Below are positions 8,202 to 16,548 of a stretch of DNA of 30,983 bases, piece by piece. Below the pieces are notes generated by a model. It was not told where the DNA came from. It saw nothing but the letters and a program-made list of their open reading frames with translations, and made no database searches. Within the stretch, counting starts at the first letter, position 1, and each line of letters starts with the position of its first letter. The position numbers and the translations under genes were made by a program. This DNA comes from Gp7-AA6 sp036001245 (GTDB taxonomy: Bacteria > Acidobacteriota > Thermoanaerobaculia > UBA5066 > Gp7-AA6). The stretch is taken from positions 1 to 30,983 of the forward strand of contig DASYUL010000030.1 in the NCBI GenBank assembly GCA_036001245.1, in the 5' to 3' direction.

Positions 8202-9883
8202 ATTCCCGGTTCCAGATTCCAGGTTCCCGATGGCTGGCCGCGGTTCTTCTCGTCGCGGCCGTGGCCTGCGCGGGAACTTCCGCGCGGCGGGTCGAACCGT
8301 CCGCGGCTCCGGCGGCGCGCGCCCTGGCGCGGTTCACCATCCTCCAGATCAACGACGTCTACAAGATCGAGGGCCTCGAGGGCGGCGCCATGGGCGGGCT
8401 CGCCCGCGTGCGCACCCTGCGAAAGCGCCTCGAGGCGGAAGGGCGGCCAGTGCTCGTGCTGCACGCGGGCGACCTTCTCTTTCCCTCCGTCATGAGCAAG
8501 TACCTGCGGGCGCAGCCGATGATCCGCGTCCTGAACCTTCTCGACGGCGACGCGGCGACGTTCGATCCGAACCTGTTCGTCGTTTTCGGCAACCACGAGT
8601 TCGACGACCGCGATCCGGGCACTCTGCTCGGCCGGGTCGCTCAGTCCGACTTTTCCTGGGTCTCCTCCAACACGCGGTACCGCAGCGCGCCCTCCGCTCC
8701 CGGCGCGCCGTTCTCGACGCGCCTGACGAACGTCTCCGACGCGGTCGTGAAGGACGTCGGCGGAGTCCGCGTCGGGATCTTCGGTCTCACGACGGATGCT
8801 CAGCCGCGGGATTACGTCATTTACGACTACGACCTTCCCGCGCGTCGGGCGGCGATCGAACGCGCGCTCAAAAAGCTGCGTGCCGGAGGAGCGCGATCCA
8901 TCGTTGCCTTGACGCACCAGGATCTGGACGAAGACGAACGGCTCGCGCGCGAGTTTCCCGCGGTCGGACTCGTCGTCGGCGGTCACGAGCACTTCTTTCT
9001 GGAGCGCCGGGTCGGCGCGACCGAGATCACGAAGGCGGACGCCGACGCGAAGACTGCGATCGTGCACGACGTGCGGGTCGCCGCCGACGGCTCGATCGAC
9101 GATTCGTTCCGAAAGGTTGCGCTCGACGCGACCGTCGAGAAGGACCCGGCGGTCGACGGAGAGGTGCAGAGCTGGTTGAAGGAGCTCGCGGCGGCGGTGA
9201 AAGCGCAGACCGGCCGCGATCTCCAGGAGGTCGTCGGCGAGACCGAGAACCTCCTGGAGGGAGTGGAGCCGGCCGTCCGTGGGCGCGAGACCGCGCTCGG
9301 CAACTTCCTGACCGACGTCATCCGCGACCGCATGAAGACCGACCTCGGGTTCATCAACGGAGGAGCGATCCGCATCAACGACAACATTCCGCCGGGGCCG
9401 ATCCGCAACTATGACCTCGAGGGGATCTTCTACTTCGACAACTCGGTCGTGTCGTTCGAGATCACGGGCGCGGAACTTCTCGACATGCTCCGTACGTCGG
9501 TGTCGAAGGTGCACGCCGGCCACGGGCGGTTCCTGCAGGTTTCCGGGATCCGGTTCCGGTATCACCTCGCCGGAACGCCGGATCAGCCGGTCTACACGGT
9601 GGAGGAATCCGAGGTCGAAGTCCTTCCGCGCGGCGCGATGCGGTGGGAGCGGATCGATCCGGCCCGGCGTTACGCCGCCGCGTCTCTCGACTACCTCTGG
9701 GAGAACGGATACCGGGACGGATACGCGCTCTTCTCGAAAGGGCGGGGCGGGACGAGCCCGCGACGTCTCGACTCCGCGCCGCTCGGCTGGCGCTCGGTGA
9801 CCGAGGAGGCGATCCGGGCGCTGCCGGGCCGGCGGGTGACGTCGAAGATCGAAGGGAGAATCGTCCGCGTCGCAACTCCTTGA
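8198..9883 (+). CDS. 5'-nucleotidase/2',3'-cyclic phosphodiesterase-type lipoprotein
   Basis: Exported two-domain metallophosphoesterase of the UshA/5'-nucleotidase family (561 residues), which dephosphorylates nucleotides or related phosphoesters in the periplasm. The N-terminal metallophosphatase domain shows NDVY, HAGDLL, GNHEFDD, LTHQD and GGHEH as the metal-binding series. The C-terminal 5'-nucleotidase domain has NFLTDVIRDRM, FINGGAIRI and YFDNSVVSFEITG. The first metal motif is NDVY rather than the commoner NDxH, as in a divergent subfamily. A lipobox-like AVACAG follows a hydrophobic signal segment. No ATG exists near the N-terminus; TTG 8198, overlapping the preceding stop, is my best guess, with GTG 8159 as an alternative. 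The first residues are encoded by a 7-bp repeat. Confidence 0.85.
   Translation: MNSRFQIPGSRWLAAVLLVAAVACAGTSARRVEPSAAPAARALARFTILQINDVYKIEGLEGGAMGGLARVRTLRKRLEAEGRPVLVLHAGDLLFPSVMSKYLRAQPMIRVLNLLDGDAATFDPNLFVVFGNHEFDDRDPGTLLGRVAQSDFSWVSSNTRYRSAPSAPGAPFSTRLTNVSDAVVKDVGGVRVGIFGLTTDAQPRDYVIYDYDLPARRAAIERALKKLRAGGARSIVALTHQDLDEDERLAREFPAVGLVVGGHEHFFLERRVGATEITKADADAKTAIVHDVRVAADGSIDDSFRKVALDATVEKDPAVDGEVQSWLKELAAAVKAQTGRDLQEVVGETENLLEGVEPAVRGRETALGNFLTDVIRDRMKTDLGFINGGAIRINDNIPPGPIRNYDLEGIFYFDNSVVSFEITGAELLDMLRTSVSKVHAGHGRFLQVSGIRFRYHLAGTPDQPVYTVEESEVEVLPRGAMRWERIDPARRYAAASLDYLWENGYRDGYALFSKGRGGTSPRRLDSAPLGWRSVTEEAIRALPGRRVTSKIEGRIVRVATP
8202..8229. repeat. Heptad repeat, four units
   Basis: Four consecutive 7-base units start at 8202, 8209, 8216 and 8223, each close to RTTCCMG (units ATTCCCG, GTTCCAG, ATTCCAG, GTTCCCG). 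It lies directly after the stop codon of the membrane-protein gene and forms the N-terminal codons of the nucleotidase lipoprotein. Confidence 0.75.
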
Positions 9884-9908
9884 ATCTGGAACCTCGAACG
9901 TTCAATCG
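9881..9908. repeat. Heptad repeat, four degenerate units
   Basis: Units TGAATCT, GGAACCT, CGAACGT and TCAATCG start at 9881, 9888, 9895 and 9902. The first unit contains the TGA stop of the nucleotidase gene. The core (G)AAC at constant phase is conserved. Confidence 0.55.
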
Positions 9909-9942
9909 CGCGCGCGGCAAGGCGCTTGCACTTCCCGCGCGC

Positions 9943-10203
9943 GTGGAAGCGAAATCGACGTCCTCCGGCGGGCCGCTCCTCGAGAGGTTCTCGCAGCGCG
10001 TCTCGCAGTGGACCGGCAGCTCCTGGGCTTTCGTCCTGGCGCTCGGCTTCGTTCTGCTTTGGGCGGTCACCGGACCGATGTTCGGGTTCTCGCAGGGATG
10101 GCCGCCCGGCGAAGGCCCAGACCGGCCGCTGACTACCGCTTCGGCGGGCGCGAGGGGCGAAGATCGATCCGCGACGCGATCGCCCGATCGGGAAACCGGA
10201 TGA
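9943..10203 (+). pseudogene. Truncated low-affinity iron permease family gene
   Basis: The frame from GTG 9943 encodes a short charged N-terminus, then LLERFSQRVSQWTG and a membrane helix WAFVLALGFVLLWAVTGP ending in MFGFS. This strongly resembles the N-terminal helix of the low-affinity iron permease (Fet4-like, PF04120) family, which normally continues with DTWQLVINTGTTIVTF and further helices. Here the similarity stops abruptly at about 10100. The frame then runs through low-quality sequence overlapping the 3' end of the SDR gene on the other strand, up to TGA 10201. It is most simply a gene cut off by a deletion or rearrangement. The family identification is from memory of its consensus, not a search. 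Confidence 0.6.
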
Positions 10204-10855
10204 GGTCCGAAACGGTTTCGGCGACGTCGTCGGGCGAGAGCATCCACGAGTAGTCGCGGCTGCCGTGCGAGTGACCGAACTCGGTCGCGACCGAGCCGGG
10301 AAGGATCGCCGCGACGCGAATGCCCTGATGGCGCAGGTCGAGCATCGTCGCCTCCGAGAACCCGAGGAGCCCGAACTTCGACGCGTTGTACGCGGAGCCG
10401 CCGGCGAACGCGTTCACTCCCGCGAGCGAGCCGATATTGACGATGAACCCCCCGCCCGACCCCTTCATCAACGGCACCGCAAAATGCGTCGCGTAGTAGG
10501 GACCGAAGAGATTCGTCTCGACGACCGCGCGGAAGCGCTCCGGGTCGAGCTCGTCCACGGAGGCGAACTCGCCGATCCCGGCGTTGTTGACGAGCACGTC
10601 GAGGCGGCCGAACGTCTCCTCCGTCCACGCGATCAGCGCCCGTTGATCGTCCTCGCGGCGGGCGTCGGACGGGTGGCCGGCGAACCGCGCGGACGGGACC
10701 TCCTTGCGAAGCCTCTCGAGGCCGTCGCCCACGCTCTCGAGGCTCCGGCCCGAAATGCCGACGGCGAGGCCGTCGCGGGCGAGCCGCCGCGCCACCGCGA
10801 AGCCGATGCCCCGCGTCCCCCCGGTGACGAGAGCGACTCGCAGAGGCGCGTCCAC
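10133..10855 (-). CDS. Short-chain dehydrogenase/reductase
   Basis: Classical SDR of 240 residues: NAD(P)-dependent oxidoreductase, substrate unknown. The cofactor motif TGGTRGIG is at residues 11-18, NNAG at 90-93, and the catalytic triad is S143 (NIGSLAG), Y156 and K160 (YNASK). An arginine in SGRSLES after the second strand suggests NADP(H) preference, as inference. The longer frame begins with a TTG at 10894; I chose GTG 10855 because it starts just before the first Rossmann strand, and a TACGAT box lies 7 nt upstream. It is divergent from the sensor kinase gene. The C-terminal tail RIDLRPSRPPKR matches the usual ending of 3-ketoacyl reductase-like SDRs. Confidence 0.88.
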   Translation of the reverse strand: MDAPLRVALVTGGTRGIGFAVARRLARDGLAVGISGRSLESVGDGLERLRKEVPSARFAGHPSDARREDDQRALIAWTEETFGRLDVLVNNAGIGEFASVDELDPERFRAVVETNLFGPYYATHFAVPLMKGSGGGFIVNIGSLAGVNAFAGGSAYNASKFGLLGFSEATMLDLRHQGIRVAAILPGSVATEFGHSHGSRDYSWMLSPDDVAETVSDLIRFPDRAIASRIDLRPSRPPKR

Positions 10856-10989
10856 GCCCGTTATCGTATCCAAGTGGAACGGGCGGCGAACCAAACCTCG
10901 GCCGGATCACGCTCGAGGAATGGAAGAGACGGCCTCTCTCGGAGAGAATCGTCGAGCATGCCTCCGCGCTCCTCCGCTCCCTTCTCTCG

Positions 10990-12459
10990 ATGACCAGCGA
11001 TCGCAGGACGCGGGTCGTCGAGTCTCTCTCCGCGCGGCGACCGATCCCATTCCGCCGGAAGGTGGTGGTCGGGTTCGCGCTGGCAGCGTTGCTCGTCGTC
11101 CTCGTCACCGTGACGTCCGCGGCGGCGCTGAAGCTCGCTCTCGAAAGCGACCGGGTCGCCTATCGCCACGCGGAGGAGCTCATCGGGATCGGATTCCTCC
11201 GGGCGGCGCTCGAGCATCGGGTCGCGAGCTTCCGCGGTTACCTCCTGACGGGCGAGCCGGAGCTCCTCGAGAAGCTCCGACAGGCGGGGCTGGAGGTCGC
11301 CACGAACCTCCGGCGCCTGCGGGATCTTTCGACCGGAGAACAGTCTCCTTTCCTCGGGGCCGTGGAGCGCGCGGACCAGGGATACGAGGACGCCGCGGCG
11401 GCGGGAGTCGTCTTGAAGCAGGCTGGCGCGAGCATCGAGGAGCTCGGGCGCTACATCGAACAGGCGACGAGCGCCCGCCGCATCGCCCTCGACCGGATGC
11501 TCGCCCGTTATCTCGCGCAGAAACGCGAGGTCCTGCGCGCCGCCGAGCAGAAAGCTGCGCGGCGGAACCTCTGGGCCTCGGCTTTGATCCTTTCGAGCGG
11601 TGGCGGCGCGCTCCTGCTGCTTCTCGCTCTCTCAATTCCCGTCAGCCGCACGCTCGCGTCGCTGTACGAGACGGAGCACCGCGCGCGAGCCCGCGCCGAG
11701 GCCTCCTACCGGGAAGCGCGCGAAGCCGTCGCGGCCCGCGACGACTTTCTGTCGATCGCCTCGCACGAGCTGAAGACACCCGTGACGACGCTCCAGCTCC
11801 AGGTCCAGAGTCTCCTTCGAAGAGCCGAGTCGGACGTGACCGGGCAGTCGGGCGCGACGGCGGTCGAACGCCTCGCCGCGGCCGACCGGCAGGTGACCCG
11901 CCTGACGAAACTGATCAACGAGCTGCTCGACATTTCGCGGATCACCGGAAGAGGTCTGGAGCTCGAGCTCGAGAACGTCGACCTGGCCGTCGTGGTGCGC
12001 GACATCGTCGCGCGCCACGCAGAAGAGCTGTCGCGCGCGCGCTGCACGATCGCCTTGAAGCTGGAGGCGTCGACGCCCGGATTCTGGGACCGCATGCGGG
12101 TCGAGCAGATCGTCACGAACCTTCTCTCGAATGCGATCAAGTACGGCGCGGGTCAGCAGATCGAGATCGGCGTCGACGGCGACGATCGCTCCGCGCGGCT
12201 GACCGTGCGGGACCGGGGAATCGGGATTCCGCCCGAGCACCAGGCCCGGATCTTCCAGCGCTTCGAGCGCGCCGTTTCGAAGAGCGACTACGGCGGGTTC
12301 GGGCTCGGACTCTGGATCGTCCGTCAGATCGTGGATGCCCACGGCGGCGCCGTCAGAGTCACGAGCGAGCCCGAGCGGGGCTCGACGTTCGAGGTCGAGC
12401 TGCCCCGATCGCCTGCCACCGCGGCCGAGCCCCACCAGCGGCCGCCGTATACTGACTGA
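10990..12459 (+). CDS. Membrane sensor histidine kinase
   Basis: Two-component sensor of 489 residues. Transmembrane helices at about 24-46 and 194-217 bracket a roughly 145-residue helical extracytoplasmic region with YRHAEELIGIGFLRAALEHR and FRGYLLTGEPELLE, the style of CHASE3 domains. A short linker with charged helix leads to the HisKA domain, with the phosphoacceptor H259 in SHELKTP. The ATPase domain has the N box (NLLSNAIKYG), G1 (DRGIGIP), F box and G2 (GGFGLGLWI). All catalytic elements look intact. The response regulator gene begins 19 bp after the stop, so the two are a cognate pair. The signal sensed is unknown. No clear ribosome-binding site precedes ATG 10990. Confidence 0.9.
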   Translation: MTSDRRTRVVESLSARRPIPFRRKVVVGFALAALLVVLVTVTSAAALKLALESDRVAYRHAEELIGIGFLRAALEHRVASFRGYLLTGEPELLEKLRQAGLEVATNLRRLRDLSTGEQSPFLGAVERADQGYEDAAAAGVVLKQAGASIEELGRYIEQATSARRIALDRMLARYLAQKREVLRAAEQKAARRNLWASALILSSGGGALLLLLALSIPVSRTLASLYETEHRARARAEASYREAREAVAARDDFLSIASHELKTPVTTLQLQVQSLLRRAESDVTGQSGATAVERLAAADRQVTRLTKLINELLDISRITGRGLELELENVDLAVVVRDIVARHAEELSRARCTIALKLEASTPGFWDRMRVEQIVTNLLSNAIKYGAGQQIEIGVDGDDRSARLTVRDRGIGIPPEHQARIFQRFERAVSKSDYGGFGLGLWIVRQIVDAHGGAVRVTSEPERGSTFEVELPRSPATAAEPHQRPPYTD

Positions 12460-12478
12460 CGCTGGCCGATAGATTTCG

Positions 12479-12883
12479 ATGAGTTGCAGCGAGTCCAAAG
12501 GAGAGGTCCTGATCGTCGAAGACGATACGGATCTCCGGCAGGCTCTGACGCAGATCCTCGCCGACGAGGGGTATCGCGTCGACGGCGCGGAGCACGGGTT
12601 GAGCGCGCTCGAGCAGCTGCGCGACGGATGCCGACCGTGCCTGATCCTGCTGGACCTGACGATGCCCGTGATGAACGGATGGCAATTCCGTGACGAGCAG
12701 AGACAGGACCCGAGCCTCGCCGCAATTCCGGTCGTCGTGATCTCGGCAGGCGCCAACCTGTCCGAGCAGGTCGGTCCCCTGGGAATCCAGGACTACATTC
12801 GAAAGCCGATTCAGCTCGGACAGCTTCTCGCGACAGTGCAACGCTACTGCGGGATCTCCGACTCCGCGACCGCGGATGCCTGA
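12479..12883 (+). CDS. Single-domain response regulator
   Basis: Receiver-only protein of 134 residues. The acidic pocket is E14-D15-D16 (LIVEDD), the phosphorylated aspartate D59 (LILLDLTMP), the switch residue S89 (VVVISAG) and the conserved lysine K109 (YIRKPI). There is no output domain, so it probably acts by protein-protein contact or as a phosphorelay intermediate for the kinase encoded just upstream. A TATACT hexamer lies at 12448-12453, inside the end of the kinase gene, and could provide an internal promoter. Confidence 0.9.
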   Translation: MSCSESKGEVLIVEDDTDLRQALTQILADEGYRVDGAEHGLSALEQLRDGCRPCLILLDLTMPVMNGWQFRDEQRQDPSLAAIPVVVISAGANLSEQVGPLGIQDYIRKPIQLGQLLATVQRYCGISDSATADA

Positions 12884-12934
12884 CGGCCGTTCGCGCGCGA
12901 CCCGATTGATCTCTTCGCACCGAATCGACGAGCG

Positions 12935-14152
12935 CTGACCGCCGCGACCCTCGACGCGTCTTCCGAGCCGAGCCCGCCCCGCGAACCGCCGGCTCGGATC
13001 TTTCTCCGGTTTCTCCGGTTCGGTCTGCTCGCGTGGGGAGGCCCGGTCGCTCAGATCGCGATGATCCGGCGCGAGCTCGTCGAGGAAGAGAGATGGATCT
13101 CCTCCGAGCGGTTCAACCGTACGCTCGCAGTCTACCAAGTCCTGCCCGGCCCGGAGGCGCACGAGCTCTGCGTCTTCTTCGGGCTGCTCGCCGGCGGAAG
13201 GCTGGGAGGGCTGCTCGCCGGGCTCGGATTCATGTTGCCCGGCTTCGTGCTGATGCTCGCGCTCTCCGCCTTCTACGTGTCGATCGGGCTCGCCTCTCCC
13301 ACCGTGGCCGCTCTCTTCGCCGGGGCCCAGGTCGGCGTCGTCGCGCTCGTCGTGCGCGCGGTCCATCGAATCGGCGCGGGAGCGCTGCGCGACGCGTGGC
13401 TTCTCGCCCTCGCCGCGCTGGCGGCGGCGGCGGAGCTCGCGGGCGCCCCGTTCGCGATCGGGCTCGCGTGCTGCGGCGTCGCGTACGTCCTCGCGCGGCG
13501 TCGGCTCATAACGGCCGCCGCGGCGGTCGCGATCCTGCTCGCGGCGGCGACCGTCCTCTTCGCGCTCAGCCCGCGGCCCCTCCTCGAAGCCGCTCCGGAC
13601 CGGCCCGCGAGCTCCCCGCGTCGCGAGGCTCCCGTCGCTGCCGTCTTCACCTCGGGGCTTCGAGCCGGCCTTCTCACGTTCGGCGGCGCCTACACCGCGA
13701 TTCCGTTCGTCCGGCACGACGCCGTCGAGAGGAACGGCTGGCTGACCGACCGTCAGTTCTTGAACGGGCTCGCGCTCGGCGGGATCCTCCCTGCGCCGCT
13801 CATCATCTTCGCAACATTCGTCGGCTACGTCGCGGGCGGGCTCGCCGGCGCCCTAGCGATGACCTTCGGCATATTCCTTCCCGCTTTCGCGATCACCCTC
13901 GTCGGCCACGAAACCCTGGAGCGGGTCGTTCAGAATCGCGCCCTTCACGACGTGCTCGACGGGGTCACGGCGGGAGTCGTCGGGCTGATCGCCGCGACGA
14001 CGGTGCACCTCTTCCGCGCCGGGATTCGCACTTTGCCGCAGGTTCTCCTCTTCGTCGCCGCCCTTGCCGTGCTCTACCTTTGGAGGTCGAAAGCCGCGGT
14101 CGCCGCCGTCGTTCTGGCGTCGGCCGTTGCGGGGTTGCTGCTGTGGAGGTGA
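12935..14152 (+). CDS. chrA: Chromate transporter, two-domain ChrA type
   Basis: CHR-family inner-membrane transporter that exports chromate by proton antiport in characterised members. Two homologous halves are visible. The first begins FLRFGLLAWGGPVAQIAMIR and continues VYQVLPGPEAHELCVFFG. The second begins SGLRAGLLTFGGAYTAIPFV and continues ILPAPLIIFATFVGYV. About ten to twelve hydrophobic segments are present. The first in-frame ATG (13061) lies inside the conserved N-terminal motif and is too late. The frame is open back to the response regulator stop and contains no ATG, GTG or TTG before the motif; CTG 12935 is the best candidate, giving about 405 residues. The exact start is therefore uncertain. 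Its end overlaps the next gene. Confidence 0.85.
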   Translation: MTAATLDASSEPSPPREPPARIFLRFLRFGLLAWGGPVAQIAMIRRELVEEERWISSERFNRTLAVYQVLPGPEAHELCVFFGLLAGGRLGGLLAGLGFMLPGFVLMLALSAFYVSIGLASPTVAALFAGAQVGVVALVVRAVHRIGAGALRDAWLLALAALAAAAELAGAPFAIGLACCGVAYVLARRRLITAAAAVAILLAAATVLFALSPRPLLEAAPDRPASSPRREAPVAAVFTSGLRAGLLTFGGAYTAIPFVRHDAVERNGWLTDRQFLNGLALGGILPAPLIIFATFVGYVAGGLAGALAMTFGIFLPAFAITLVGHETLERVVQNRALHDVLDGVTAGVVGLIAATTVHLFRAGIRTLPQVLLFVAALAVLYLWRSKAAVAAVVLASAVAGLLLWR

Positions 14153-15003
14153 AGACGCTCTCCGCCGGCGACGGAGCCGCGCTCGAGGACTTCCTGACGC
14201 CGCGCGCCTCGACCTCCATGTTCCTCCGTGCGAACGCGCGCGCCGCGGGCCTCGTCGATCGGGGGGCGCCCCTCCAGGGAACCTACGTCGCCGCGGTCGA
14301 AGGCGGGCGGATCGTCGCCGTCGCCGCGCACTTCTGGAACGGGATGCTCGTTCTCCAGGCGCCGGAGTCGGGGGCGCTCGAGCCTGTCGCGCGCGCCGCG
14401 ATCCTGCGCTCCGGGCGCGAGCTCTCCGGGCTCGTCGGTCCGTGGCGACAGGTCCAGGCGGCGAGGCGCGCGCTCGGGCTCGCCGATCGGAGCACGGCGC
14501 TGGACAGCCGGGAAGCGCTCTACGAGCTCGATCTCGCGGCGCTCGAGGTCCCGCCGGATCTCGCCTCGGGACTCCTCGAGTGTCGTCCGCCTCGCGCCGA
14601 AGAGCTCGACCTCGTGGGAGAGTGGCGCGTCCGCTACTCGATCGAGGCGCTCGGCGTTTCCGGCGGACCCGAGCTCGCGGCGACCTCACGTGCGGAGATC
14701 GCACGGCTCGATCGTGAAGGCTCGCAGTGGATCCTCCTCGATCGAGGAGTTCCGGTGTCGTATTCCGCGTTCAACGCGCGCCTGCCCGACGTCGTGCAGG
14801 TTGGAGGCGTCTGGACGCCGCCGGAAGTGCGAGGCCGCGGTTACGCCCGCGCCGTCGTCGCGGGTTCGCTCCTCGTGGCACGGTCGGAAGGGGCCCGCCT
14901 CGCGGTGCTCTTCACCGGAGAGGAGAATCGCCCGGCGCGAACCGCATATGAAGCACTCGGCTTTCGAGTCGTCGGCGACTACGCGCTCGTCATCTTTCGC
15001 TGA
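14149..15003 (+). CDS. GNAT-family N-acetyltransferase
   Basis: Probable acetyltransferase of 284 residues. The C-terminal half has the acetyl-CoA binding motif: VGGVWTPPEVRGRGYARAVV (about residues 218-237), then SEGARLAVLFTGEENRPARTAYEALGF and the closing strand. The N-terminal half (STSMFLRANARAAGL, HFWNGMLVLQAPE) looks like a second, degenerate GNAT-like lobe, as in predicted two-lobe acetyltransferases of the DUF4081 type. The start is GTG 14149, overlapping the chromate transporter stop as GTGA; GTG 14143 is an equal alternative. The substrate is unknown. Its stop codon is part of a heptad repeat. Confidence 0.82.
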   Translation: MKTLSAGDGAALEDFLTPRASTSMFLRANARAAGLVDRGAPLQGTYVAAVEGGRIVAVAAHFWNGMLVLQAPESGALEPVARAAILRSGRELSGLVGPWRQVQAARRALGLADRSTALDSREALYELDLAALEVPPDLASGLLECRPPRAEELDLVGEWRVRYSIEALGVSGGPELAATSRAEIARLDREGSQWILLDRGVPVSYSAFNARLPDVVQVGGVWTPPEVRGRGYARAVVAGSLLVARSEGARLAVLFTGEENRPARTAYEALGFRVVGDYALVIFR

Positions 15004-15019
15004 GAGCTGAGAGCCGAGA
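14999..15019. repeat. Heptad repeat, three units
   Basis: GCTGAGA, GCTGAGA and GCCGAGA start at 14999, 15006 and 15013. The first unit contains the stop codon of the acetyltransferase gene. The repeat fills the whole 17-bp gap to the isocitrate dehydrogenase stop codon. Confidence 0.7.
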
Positions 15020-15020
15020 C

Positions 15021-16454
15021 CTACGCCGACGAATAACCGCTCTTTCCGTCGAACGTGTAGAGGTTCTCGGTCTTGATGAAATCGAGTCCCGACTCCGCGA
15101 CGCGGGCGAGAAGGCCCGCGAGCGCCTCGTGCGTGGTCGGCGCGCCGCCTGCCTCGAACCGGCAGTTCCAGTGGTCCGTCTGCATCGTCTCGGGAAAGCC
15201 GTCGGGCCACACCCGGATCCCGCGGTTGCTGATGGTCGTCAGCGCGAGCCCGTCCCGGACGAGAGGACGCAGTCGCTTCTCGAGCTCTTCTGCCCCGCCG
15301 CGCCAGCTCACGAAGACGTCCATCCCGACGAGCGCGCGATCCGCGCGCGGGCGCTCGCGAAGCGGAGCGGCTGCCGCCGGCGCCGGGGCATCGCCGTAGC
15401 TCGCCGGCTTGAGTTTCTCGGGTCGGCCGCCGAGTCTTTCGATGACGGCCTGCGCGAACTCGCGCGTGCCGACCTTCTTCGCGCTCGTCCCTTCCGAATA
15501 AACGTCGTAGGTGTGCACGCCGTCCTCGATGGTCTTCAGCCATGCGTTGTGCACGGTCTCGGCAACGTCCGGCTGGCCGATGTGGACGAGCATCATCACG
15601 GATGCGAGCATGAGGCCGGAGGGGTTGGCGACGTTCTGACCGGCGCGCCGCGGCGCCGAGCCGTGAATCGCCTCGAACATCGCACAGCGGTCGCCGATGT
15701 TGGCCGAGCCCGCCAGCCCGACGGAGCCCGCGATCTGGGCGGCGACGTCCGAAAGGATGTCGCCGTAGAGGTTCGGCAGGACGACGACGTCGAACGCCTC
15801 CGGCGTGTCGGCGAGCTTCGCCGCGCCGATGTCGACGATCCAGTGCTCCTTCTCGAGGTCGGGATACTCCTCGCCGACCTCCTCGAACACCCGGTGGAAG
15901 AGCCCGTCGGTCAACTTCATGATGTTGTCTTTGGTGAAGCAGGTGACCTTCCGCCTTCGGTTGCGCCGCGCGTACTCGAAGGCGTAGCGCGCGATCTTCT
16001 CGCAGCCCGGCCGGCTGATGAGCTTCAGGCACTGGACGACGTCTTCGGTCTGGCGGTGCTCGATTCCCGCATAGAGGTCTTCCTCGTTCTCGCGGACGAT
16101 GACGACGTCCATACCGGGGTGGAGCGTGTGAACGAACGGGTGATAGGCGACGCACGGCCGGACGTTCGCGTAGAGTCCCAGGGTCTTTCGCGTCGTCACG
16201 TTCAGGCTCTTGAACCCGCCGCCCTGGGGAGTGGTGATCGGAGCCTTGAGAAAGACCCGGGTCCGCCGCAGCGATTCCCAGGCCGAGGGCTCGATGCCCG
16301 AGCTCGCGCCGCGCAGAAAGACTTTCTCGCCGATCTCGATCGGTTCGATCGCCAGTCGCGCGCCGGCCGCTTCGAGGACCGTGAGCGTCGCCGCCATGAT
16401 CTCCGGGCCGATTCCGTCCCCGGCGGCGACTGTAATGGGAGTTTTCGCGGCCAT
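15021..16454 (-). CDS. icd: Isocitrate dehydrogenase with C-terminal extension domain
   Basis: TCA-cycle enzyme: isocitrate plus NAD(P)+ gives 2-oxoglutarate plus CO2. The 477 residues contain the beta-decarboxylating dehydrogenase core: ITVAAGDGIGPEI (residues 7-19), the substrate-loop arginines around 89-99 and 121, NLYGDILSD at 228-236 and EAIHGSAP at 261-268. A C-terminal domain (about 345-477) begins AKKVGTREFAQAVIERLGG and ends GLDFIKTENLYTFDGK. This layout is that of Thermus/Rickettsia-type enzymes, not the E. coli type. Cofactor specificity cannot be decided by eye. Start ATG 16454 is chosen because CGGAGG lies 5 nt upstream; an in-frame start at 16541 would run back through the promoter region of the divergent gene. 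Confidence 0.92.
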   Translation of the reverse strand: MAAKTPITVAAGDGIGPEIMAATLTVLEAAGARLAIEPIEIGEKVFLRGASSGIEPSAWESLRRTRVFLKAPITTPQGGGFKSLNVTTRKTLGLYANVRPCVAYHPFVHTLHPGMDVVIVRENEEDLYAGIEHRQTEDVVQCLKLISRPGCEKIARYAFEYARRNRRRKVTCFTKDNIMKLTDGLFHRVFEEVGEEYPDLEKEHWIVDIGAAKLADTPEAFDVVVLPNLYGDILSDVAAQIAGSVGLAGSANIGDRCAMFEAIHGSAPRRAGQNVANPSGLMLASVMMLVHIGQPDVAETVHNAWLKTIEDGVHTYDVYSEGTSAKKVGTREFAQAVIERLGGRPEKLKPASYGDAPAPAAAAPLRERPRADRALVGMDVFVSWRGGAEELEKRLRPLVRDGLALTTISNRGIRVWPDGFPETMQTDHWNCRFEAGGAPTTHEALAGLLARVAESGLDFIKTENLYTFDGKSGYSSA

Positions 16455-16525
16455 CCGAACCTCCGAAAAGAGCGGGCCGCGCATTATGTGTCCAAAGTCA
16501 TGGAGGAGGTCGCGCTGGCGCGGCC

Positions 16526-16531
16526 TATAAT
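16526..16531 (+). promoter_or_regulatory. Candidate -10 element (TATAAT)
   Basis: A perfect TATAAT on the plus strand, 17 nt upstream of ATG 16549, in the 94-bp divergent region between the isocitrate dehydrogenase gene and the first of two paralogous unknown genes. No convincing -35 is seen. Confidence 0.5.
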
Positions 16532-16548
16532 CGCGAGGCATTTCGCCT

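Noticed and set aside
7598..9565. Long minus-strand open frame
   Set aside because: Antisense to the nucleotidase lipoprotein and membrane protein genes, both of which show family motifs or membrane helices.
10704..12455. Long plus-strand open frame overlapping the sensor kinase
   Set aside because: A different frame of the kinase gene; the kinase frame has all H, N, G1 and G2 boxes.
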